62,000 nt of DNA from Prorocentrum cordatum (Eukaryota; Sar; Dinophyceae; Prorocentrales; Prorocentraceae). The DNA lies in NCBI GenBank assembly GCA_963575745.1, contig CAUYUJ010021137.1, positions 264,352 to 326,351 on the forward strand, in the 5' to 3' direction. A program made the translations under genes and the position numbers. The notes beneath the pieces are model-generated. The model had not been told where the DNA came from and did not search any database. It worked only from the letters and a program-made list of their open reading frames with translations. Shown here in pieces: positions 55,252 through 62,000 of the stretch (the stretch's first letter is position 1; every line of letters starts with the position of its first letter).

Positions 55252-55945
55252 CGCCTTGCGATGGATGTGCGTGAGGGGTGGCACCGAATTTCAGAAATGT
55301 AGCAAATCCCCTGTGTTTTTGGACCCTGACCCCGCGGATCTGCGTGAGGGGTGGCACCGAATTTCAATAATGTGGCAAATCCCCTGTGTTTTTGGACCCT
55401 GACCCCGCGGATCTGCGTGAGGGGTGGCACCGAATTTCAATAATGTGGCAAATCCTTTGTGTTTTTGGACCCTGACCCCGCGGATCTGCGTGAGGGGTGG
55501 CACCGAATTTCAGAAATGTGGCAAATCCCGTGTGTTTTTGGACCCTGACCCTGCGGATGTGCGTGAGTGGTGGCACCGAATGTCAGGAATGTGGCAAATC
55601 CTTTGTGTTTTTGGACCCTGACCCCGCGGATCTGCGTGAGGGGTGGCACCGAATTTTAATAATGTGGACAATCCCTTGTGTTTTTGGACCCTGACCCCGC
55701 GGATCTGCGTGAGGGGTGGCACCGAATTTCAGAAATGTGGCAAATCCCATGTGTTTTTGGACCCTGACCCCGCGGATCTGCGTGAGGGGTGGCACCGAAT
55801 TTCAGAAATGTGGCAAATCCCTTGTGTTTTTGGACCCTGACCCCGCGGATCTGCGTGAGGGGTGGCACCGAATTTCAGAAATGTGGCAAATCCCATGTGT
55901 TTTTGGACCTTGACCCTGCGGATCTGCGTGAGGGGTGTCGATTTC
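55252..55945 (+). repeat. 73-bp satellite array
   Basis: Nine copies of GGGGTGGCACCGAATTTCAG with spacing 73 (from about 55,276 to 55,860). Each is followed by AATGTGGCAAATCCC, TGTGTTTTTGGACCCTGACC and GCGGATCTGCGTGA. 73 is one more than a multiple of 3, so each frame reads the unit in all three phases before stopping, which creates a ladder of 65-70-residue frames. Confidence 0.97.
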
Positions 55946-56390
55946 GAGCCCCCCCAGCAATTCAGACAACGCGCCCAGGAGACGCTTAAAATTCCGTTTG
56001 GGCCTCCCCCTCCTCGCGCGGTCAATCAACTAGTTACAGTAACCAGCAAGAAGCAGAATTGTAACACTGGAAACTACAAGCTACAACTGGTACAGGAAAC
56101 TGCGAACCCGTGCCTCGCAGCCTGGTGGCCCCACAAGGGGGCCGGCGGACTTTCTTTTGTTTTTCGTGGACATTCACAAGGGTTTCGGAAAGTTCTGGGA
56201 GGGGGCAAGTGGAGAGGTAAGAGGGGCACTTGTTCTGGTAGTTTCAGGTTTTTCCAAAAACCATCCTGTGGTGTTGGGTCCTCGTTTTGAAGAGACAGCG
56301 CCCCGCGTCCCACCTCCTCTCCTCCTCCTCCCCTTCCTCGCCCTCCTCCCTCCTCCCCCTCCTTGCCTCTGCTCTCGGCACACCCCCCAC
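55946..56390. other. Spacer and leader of the 79-bp satellite
   Basis: Unique sequence to about 56,260. Then the leader CCATCCTGTGGTGTTGGGTC / CTCGTTTTGAAGAGACAG and a CTCCTC-rich run, as in front of the 89-bp satellite at 3,065-3,180. Confidence 0.7.
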
Positions 56391-57705
56391 ACGTTTCGTA
56401 GCCCCATAGGGAGAGCTCCACCGAAGGTTCCAGTGGCACAGCCCGCATGCGGTTCCCCCACCCAGGGTAGCGTTTCGTGGCCCCATAGGGAGCTCCACCG
56501 AAGGTCCCAGTGGCACAGCCCGCATGCGGTTCCCCCACCCAGGGCTGCGTTTCGTGGCCCCATAGGGAGCTCCACCGAAGGTCCCAGTGGCGCAGCCCGC
56601 ATGCGGTTCCCCCACCCAGGGCAGCGTTTCGTGGCCCCATAGGGAGCTCCACCGAAGGCCCCAGTGGGGGTGCCGCATGCGGTTCCCCCACCCAGGGCAG
56701 CGTTTCGTAGCCCCATAGGGAGCTCCACCGAAGGCCCCAGTGGGGGTGTCCACATGCGGTTCCCCCACCCAGGGCAGCGTTTCGTGGCCCCATAGGGAGC
56801 TCCACCGAAGGCCCCAGTGGGGGTGTCGCATGCGGTTCCCCCACCCAGGGCAGCGTTTCGTGCCCCATAGGGAGCTCCACCGAAGGCCCCAGTGGGGGTG
56901 TTCGCATGCGGTTCCCCCACCCAGGGCAGCGTTTCGTGGCCCCATAGGGAGCTCCACCGAAGGCCCCAGTGGGGGTGTTCGCATGCGGTTCCCCCACCCA
57001 GGGCAGCGTTTCGTAGCCCCATAGGGAGCTCCACCGAAGGCCCCAGTGGCACAGCCCGCATGCGGTTCCCCCACCCAGGGCAGCGTTTCGTGGCCCCATA
57101 GGGGCTCCACCTAAGGCCCCAGTCGCGCAGCCGAATGCGGTTCCCGCTCAGGACAGCGTTTCGTGGCCCCATAGGTAGCCCAGCATGCGGTTCCCCCACC
57201 AGGGCAGCGTTTTCGTGGCCCATAGGGAGCTCCACCTAAGGCCCCAGTCGGCAGTTCGCATGCGCCCCCCCTTCCCCCCCCCACCCAGGGCAGCGTTTCG
57301 TGGCCCCATAGGTAGCTCCCCGAAGGTCCCAGTGGCGCAGTTCGCATGCGTCCAGTACTGCGTTTCGTGGCCCCATAGGGAGCTCCACCGAAGGTCCCAG
57401 TGGCGCAGTTCGCATGCGTCCTCCCCACACCCAGTACAGCGTTTCGTGGCCCCATAGAGAGCTCCACCGAAGGTCCCAGTGGCGCAGTTCGCATGCGTCC
57501 CCCCCCACCTAGTACAGCGTTTCGTGGCCCCATAGAGAGCTCCACCGAAGGTCCCAGTGGCGCAGTTCGCATGCGTCCTCCCCGCACCCAGTACAGCGTT
57601 TCGTGGCCCCATAGAGAGCTCCACCGAAGGTCCCAGTGGCGCAGTTCGCATGCGTCCCCCCCCACCTAGTACAGCGTTTCGTGGCCCCATAAGGGGGCTT
57701 CCCCG
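56391..57705 (+). repeat. ~79-bp satellite array, related to the 89-bp satellite
   Basis: About 17 units with TTTCGTGGCCCCATAGGGAG, CTCCACCGAAGG and GCATGCGGTTCCCCCACCC. From about 57,280 the variants read GCAGTTCGCATGCGTCC. Shares the TTTCGTGGCCCCATAGGG and GTCCCAGTGGCGCAGCCCGC cores with the array at 3.2-4.06 kb but lost part of the GGCGGCGCCGC segment. Confidence 0.95.
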
Positions 57706-57759
57706 AATGCGATACCCACAACTGCATATGGTTGGGTCTTTCGCCAGGCTAATTTTGAG

Positions 57760-58015
57760 GGGTCCAGGGGGACGGAGGAGGATGAGGAGGATGAGGAGGA
57801 TAAGGAGGAGAGGAGGAGGAGAAGGAGGAGGAGGGGGGGAGGAGGAGGCGGAGGAGGACGATGAGGAGGACGGGGAAAAGGAGGAGAGAGAGGATGAGAA
57901 GGAGGGGGGGGAGGGGTAGGGGTAGTGGTAGGGGAAGGGTGAGGGTGAGGGTGAGGGGGAGGGGTAATGGTAGGGGGAGGTGGAGGGGGAGGAAGCGGCG
58001 GCGGAGGAGGAGGAG
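57760..58015 (+). repeat. Purine-rich GGA/GAG tract
   Basis: GGAGGATGAGGAGG and GGGGAGGGGTAGGG words, near-continuous purines on the plus strand. Lies just upstream of the EF-1A retrocopy. Confidence 0.9.
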
Positions 58016-58050
58016 GACCAGTGCAAAATCAAGATTCATCAACGATGCTG

Positions 58051-58091
58051 CTTCAAGCCACTTAGGCTCAAGCCCTTGCTCAAGGCTCAAG
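58051..58091 (+). other. Stacked relics of the dinoflagellate spliced leader
   Basis: The known dinoflagellate spliced leader ends in CCATTTTGGCTCAAG. Here the sequence reads CTTCAAG, then CCACTTAGGCTCAAG (58,058-58,072; 13 of 15 match), then CCCTTGCTCAAG (58,073-58,084), then GCTCAAG (58,085-58,091). Successive trans-splicing at AG sites inside older leaders, followed by reverse transcription, is the published explanation for such nested relics in dinoflagellates. The canonical leader 5' end (CCGTAG) is not present. Confidence 0.8.
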
Positions 58092-58138
58092 CGTCACAAG
58101 ACGGGAGGTCTGCGCGGCTGTAGTTGCGCAGGGCAATC

Positions 58139-58391
58139 ATGCTGGCCAACTCTGAGAAGGAGTCTGAGAAGGAACACCTGTCCAGGGTGATTTGCGGGCA
58201 TGTCGACAGTGGCAAGAGCACCATCACCGGCCGCCTGATCTTCGAGCTGGGGGGCCTGTCAGAGCGTGAGCTCGAGAAGCTGAAGGCGGAGGCCGAGCGC
58301 CTGGGCAAGGCTCCTTCGCCTTCGCGTTCTACATGGACCGCCAGAAGGAGGAGCGCGAGCGCGGCGTGACCATAGCTTGTACCACAAATGC
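58139..58391 (+). pseudogene. EF1A: Translation elongation factor 1-alpha (EF-1A) retrocopy, N-terminal fragment
   Basis: The ATG at 58,139 lies 47 bases after the leader relics, a normal 5'-UTR length. The frame reads [18 protein letters not shown] (P-loop, G1 motif of the EF-1A GTPase), [20 protein letters not shown] and AERLGK. After about 58,310 one base is missing and the sequence continues in the next frame with [19 protein letters not shown] and IACTT, the switch-I region of EF-1A. Homology stops abruptly at about 58,388 after ~80 of ~450 residues, and TGA follows. EF-1A delivers aminoacyl-tRNA to the ribosome; this copy lacks the rest of the G domain and domains 2 and 3, and is dead. 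I infer a processed cDNA, later truncated by the LINE or a rearrangement. Confidence 0.92.
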
Positions 58392-58751
58392 CCGACAATG
58401 AGTCTTCCCGCTTCGCGGGGTCGGGAGGATCGCCGGTCTTCGCAGAAGTTGCATAACCAACGTGAGGCATGGCGACAAGGTCAGACTCAGCGTAGGCGGT
58501 GGCTCCAGTCGCAGCCTGCATAGAGGGTTGTCGGCGTGCTGAGGGGGGGCCGCGGCGACCTCGCGCAGTCTTCGGATGGCGCGGAACTTTGTACTCTTAG
58601 CAGCTGTTCTTCGGAGCGGCGAGGCAACGGTGTAGGGAATTACGCCAACAGTATTAGGCGCAGCGTTCGACATGGATCTGGCTACGACGTGTGCAGGGAT
58701 AGATATTTTTACTGCCCTTCTCATCGGCCGACTCTGGATGCTTCGTAGGAT
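58392..58751. other. Junction between EF-1A fragment and LINE
   Basis: Unique, moderate GC. It may contain the 5' untranslated part of the LINE. No motif-bearing frame. Confidence 0.4.
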
Positions 58752-59660
58752 GTGGTCTTTGCTTCTTCAGGGAACGTCCAGGGCTTGGCTTGGGCCCGCA
58801 ACGACAATGTCGACAAGATGGCTGCCCTGGTCCAGAAGGTGGAGGCCCTGCAGTGGGACATCGGCGTCTCGAGCGACGTGCACACCCGGGAGCCGGCGAC
58901 GGTCTGTGTGGAGCAGTTCATGCTGCTCGTTGGTCACCGGACGGCCTCCATCATGTCCCACTCGGCCATGAAGGCTTGGCACGAGGCCAGCAGCCAGTAG
59001 TGGGGGTTCGGCGAGCACGTGTTGGCCATCACGCTGCTCACGAAGGGGGTCTTGTATGCCTGCCTCTGCGGCTACTTGCCGTCTGGCCGGCACCGCGCTC
59101 TTCGGCGGCAAGTCTTAGCGGATCTCGACTCCGGGATTGCACAGCTGCCCCATGGTGCGATCGTCATTGTGTCCGGTGACCTCAACAGCCACATCGGCGA
59201 GGATGCCCGTTCCAGCGACCAGGCTGGGCCTCACAAGCTCTCGACGCCTACCACGGCTGGCGGATGGACGACCAAGGATCGACTGTCCGACGGCAAGCTG
59301 CGGCTCGCGGGTTCCTTTGCCCCAATCTACTCAGGAGGGAAAAACACACGCAATCAATCGTCGATACCCCAGAAAATATGGGAAAATATGGGAAGTGGGG
59401 GGGAAGACAATAACCCAGAAACCGTGGGGGAAAATATGGGGAATCCTTTGATTTGTGTATATTTATTTGTTTGTCCCGGGGCCCCTTCCCTACTCGTGGC
59501 ACTTGGCAGCACCCGCCGTCCAAGAAATGCTGCGAGCTCGACGGCGTCCTGGCAGGCCCCCGGGACTCCAGGCGAATGCACGGCTGGAAGGTCCTCCTGG
59601 CGAGCTTCTCAGACCACCATTGAAAGCTGTGCCGGCTGACGCTGGCGGCGTCGATGCAGA
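58752..59660 (+). pseudogene. LINE endonuclease (APE/EEP-type) domain, interrupted
   Basis: The plus frame reads GNVQGLAWARNDNVDKM (first EEP motif), DIGVSSDVHTR (position of the catalytic Glu, here D-V-H), FMLLVGHRT, a TAG at 58,998-59,000, then in the same frame FGEHVLAITLLTKGV, ACLCGYLPSGRH and IVIVSGDLNSHIGED (GDxN motif). After an insertion at 59,333-59,489 the domain resumes in another frame with RGTWQHPPSKKCCELDG and LLASFSDHH (terminal SDH motif, intact His). So the domain is complete in order but broken by one stop, one frameshift and one mobile insert. Confidence 0.8.
59333..59489 (+). mobile_element. Small mobile insert, copy 2
   Basis: 157 bases starting AGGAGGGAAAAACAC and ending GGGGCCCCTTCC. 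CTACTC stands on both sides (59,327-59,332 and 59,490-59,495). Removing the insert and one CTACTC brings the two halves of the endonuclease domain together. About 70% similar to the 11.8-kb copy, with shared GGAAGTGGGGGGGAAGAC and ATTTGTGT-GTAT-TTCATTTG-type text. This copy has ~18 extra bases near 59,372. Confidence 0.8.
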
Positions 59661-61990
59661 GCCGTCGTCGTTTCCGTGTGGAGCGTCTGGAGCGGCTAGC
59701 AGTTGCGAGATTCAAGGGCCGCTCCTCGGAGGCGAAGCAGCTGCGTGAGAGCTACGCGGCAAAGACCGCCGAGGCCATGCAGCACGCACCACCGGACAGC
59801 TCCTGGACAGACTTGGTGGGCATCAGGGCGCAGGCTTGCGAGGACGCGGCTGGGCGCGACCCTGAGCAGATCGGGCTGCCATATCTGGCGCGTCGCGCCA
59901 AGGAGGCGATCACGCGGCATGCCGAGATTTAGCGCATGTTGACGGCGGTCAAGGAGGCGACCGACGTGCAGGCGACAGCGCAGGCCCGAACATCGTTACG
60001 ACATGCTCGTGCCGTTCTCAGGCGAGACGAGCGCCGCTGGAAGGCTCAGTGGGTCAGCTCTGTCTGTGAGGAGCTTGAACAGACTCTGCGCTGGCAGGAC
60101 ATGGGCAGATTCTACCGCGGTCTGCGGTCCCTCGGAATCGATCTTGCCAAGTTCCCGTCGCGGGGCCAGCAGGAGCTCACGTGTGACCAGATCCAGGAGC
60201 ATTTCGCGAAGACTGGAGCTGAACCCAACGAGGTGGACGTCGAGGTTTTGAAGCTGCCACCACCTCGGCCAAAGTCTCTTGGCTTGGGTGCACCCCCGGA
60301 GGATGACGAGATATATTACGCCTGGCGCAAGATGCGTCCCAGTGCTGCTGGCCACGACGAGGTCCGCATCGAGCTGCTTCGCTTTTCCGCTCCTGAGATG
60401 CGTGCAGCGCTGCGGGATCTCTTCCGCCGTCTCTAGACGAATCCAACGGAGGGGTGGGGGCAGTCCGTCAGCGCGTTGGTCGGCGTTGCCCTCTTCAAGC
60501 AGAAGAGGTCCAGGAAGAGCTTGGACAATTATCGGCTGATCGCTCTCATGGCCCCGGTATCTCGCATGATCGCCCGGATGGTGTCCGTGCGCCTGTCTGC
60601 TGACGGTGACTCCGTCGGCCTCTTTATCGACGAGCAGTGGGGCGTCAGAAGCCACCGCAGTGCGCTTGATGCCATCTTGCTTGTGCGCCTGATCACGGAG
60701 GTCTCTGCGCGTGGCCGGCTGCCCCCAGAAGGTTGTCCGGCCTCGCGTGTGGAGTTCGCTCTTTGCTACGACGCGGCCCCTTCAGCAGCTCGAGCGGGCC
60801 CTCCTGGCCGAGCTTTTTCTGGGGGCTCTCGTGACTTTTCGAGCAGATGGTGGGGCGGCGTCTGGGCAAATCTCGGGGCAAACTTGGCCTTTGTCGTGTG
60901 CTGGAGAGTGCGGGGCTCTTGCGGGCCAGGCTGGCGCGCTTCGCCGACGACGCGTCCCTGCCGGCGCTGGGGGGACTTTCGGGCCCAGATCCTGGAGATC
61001 ACAACTCGGGTCCAGGCTGTGTTCGGCGAGACGGTGCGCCCCGGCCAGACGGAGAGCGCGGCCTTCGGTCGTCGCGCTTCCAGCGAGCCGCCGATTCCAG
61101 ACGACTTCGCCCAGGCTGCAAAGCTGCTGGGTTCCCGGTTCGATTCTCCCAGCGATATGGCCGATGATTCTCGTCGCCACTTGGAGAAGGCCAAGAATTC
61201 CTGGATGAAGCTGTACATGCAATTGCCGCGCTTGAAACTGGATTCTAAGCATGAGCGGCATGTTCTGCAATCTTCGTTCGGTGGTTGGCAGTCTGTTGTA
61301 TGCTTGCGGCGAGACGTGGGACTTCTCGCAGCGAGAGCTCGACCAGTGCCAGGTCATCCCCGACCGAATCGTGCGGGATGTCGCCCACGCCACGCTGACC
61401 GAGATGAAGGGCACCAGGGCCATGACTGATGTCAGGAGGTCCTGTGGACTCGACAGCGCGCGGACCATAGTGGGCAGCAGGCGGCTTCGCTAAGCCAGCA
61501 ATGTCGCGTGCCTCCCTGAGAGCATGCGCGGGGCCTGTTGGCCTGGCTGGTGCCAGGCGCCAAGACAACGTCTTGCCTACGGAAGACCATCCGAGGTCAG
61601 TGGTGGGCCCGAACCCAGGAGCTGCGTGCGCTGGAAGGCGTTGCGGTGAGCCATTGGGCGACCTTGGCCCGCGAAGGCTCCGGCGCGCTGCGCGGAGGTA
61701 GTTGCTGGAAGGCTGCCGTCAAGAAGCGGGTCGAGGACCGGCGGGTGAAGGGGGCCGTGGGCGCCGAGGTGGGGCGCCAGGCCTGGCGCGAGGCCGCCGC
61801 TCCGGAGCGGGCGCGCGTCTCCGCCGCCACGGCGCAGGCTGCTATGCGCGTGGCATCTGTGGCCAGGCGCCTTCTCAGAAGACTTGGGGGCGGCATTTCT
61901 TGGCGTGCGATGCTCGAGCGAAGGCGGACCGCCGGCCGCCGAGGGTTCGCGCCCGGCAGAAGTGCGAGCAGCGTGGCAAGGTGTTCGCCC
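59650..61990 (+). pseudogene. LINE linker and reverse transcriptase with damaged palm
   Basis: A linker with FRVERLERLAVARFKG and RRDERRWKAQWVSSVCEELE lies before a TAG at 60,434-60,436. RFYRGLRSLGIDLAKFPSRG and AWRKMRPSAAGHDEVRIELL precede it, and SLDNYRLIALMAPVSRMIAR (60,517-60,576) and EQWGVRSHRSALDAILL (60,634-60,684) follow it; these are the fingers motifs of a LINE RT. Motif A (F-D-x-x-x-A-Y/F) and motif B are not found between 60,750 and 60,920; instead two frames break off there. RLARFADDASLPALG at about 60,930-60,975 is motif C in a third frame. Downstream, AAKLLGSRFDSP (LG motif), KRxFQ-like text and SLLYACGETWDFSQREL (61,290 onward) are thumb and connection regions. The copy lacks the catalytic core and runs off the right end of the window. 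Confidence 0.75.
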
Positions 61991-62000
61991 ACTTGCGGAT

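Noticed and set aside
57749-58090. Minus-strand Leu/Pro-rich protein next to EF-1A
   Set aside because: Arises from the purine-rich GGA/GAG tract.

Overview
The window looks like intergenic, repeat-saturated nuclear DNA of a dinoflagellate. Three things point there. (1) A 5'-truncated elongation factor 1-alpha retrocopy near 58.1 kb is preceded by stacked, degenerate copies of the 3' part of the dinoflagellate spliced-leader (relic motif at 58,058-58,072, then shorter relics to 58,091). (2) Decayed non-LTR retrotransposons of types common in dinoflagellates are present on both strands. (3) The DNA is GC-rich and GC3-rich, and almost everything is tandem or dispersed repeat. The species cannot be fixed from the sequence; a large, GC-rich genome of the Prorocentrum kind would fit. 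I see no bacterial operons, rRNA, convincing tRNA or CRISPR.

Layout. 0-0.85 kb: 5'-truncated LINE reverse transcriptase (RT) on the minus strand. 1.4-10 kb: mosaic repeats, an 89-bp satellite (3.2-4.06 kb), a (GA)n tract, a reverse-oriented phased-repeat block, one alpha/beta-hydrolase-like gene piece (8.48-8.92 kb) and a large inverted repeat (9.97-10.2 kb). 10.3-10.7 kb: an unidentified coding-like stretch. 11-15.2 kb, 19.8-24.9 kb and 30.1-32.3 kb: three blocks of one dominant family built from CTTGG-type words spaced on average about 10.5 bp apart, with ~390-bp higher-order units and a conserved nested hairpin at block junctions. 15.6-19.7 kb: an RT plus restriction-like-endonuclease retroelement lying between two (GGA)n tracts. 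24.9-29.9 kb: hexanucleotide arrays around a 139-bp satellite, then a 194-bp dimeric satellite. 32.3-45.6 kb: GC-rich DNA holding a decayed LINE (endonuclease, RT, RNase H-like parts) whose halves are separated by about 4 kb of satellite and an inverted repeat. 45.7-58 kb: mosaic repeats, trinucleotide runs, phased repeats and 73-, 79- and 88-bp satellites. 58.05-62 kb: EF-1A retrocopy, then a second LINE carrying a small mobile insert.

Almost no intact host gene is visible. The recognisable proteins are retroelement enzymes and retrocopied or broken host genes. The most informative signals are small insertions that can be dated against empty sister copies, and the helical-turn periodicity of the main repeat family. 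Nearly all long open frames over the repeats are by-products of periodic sequence (10.5 bp x 2 = 21 bp = 7 codons) and are not listed as genes.
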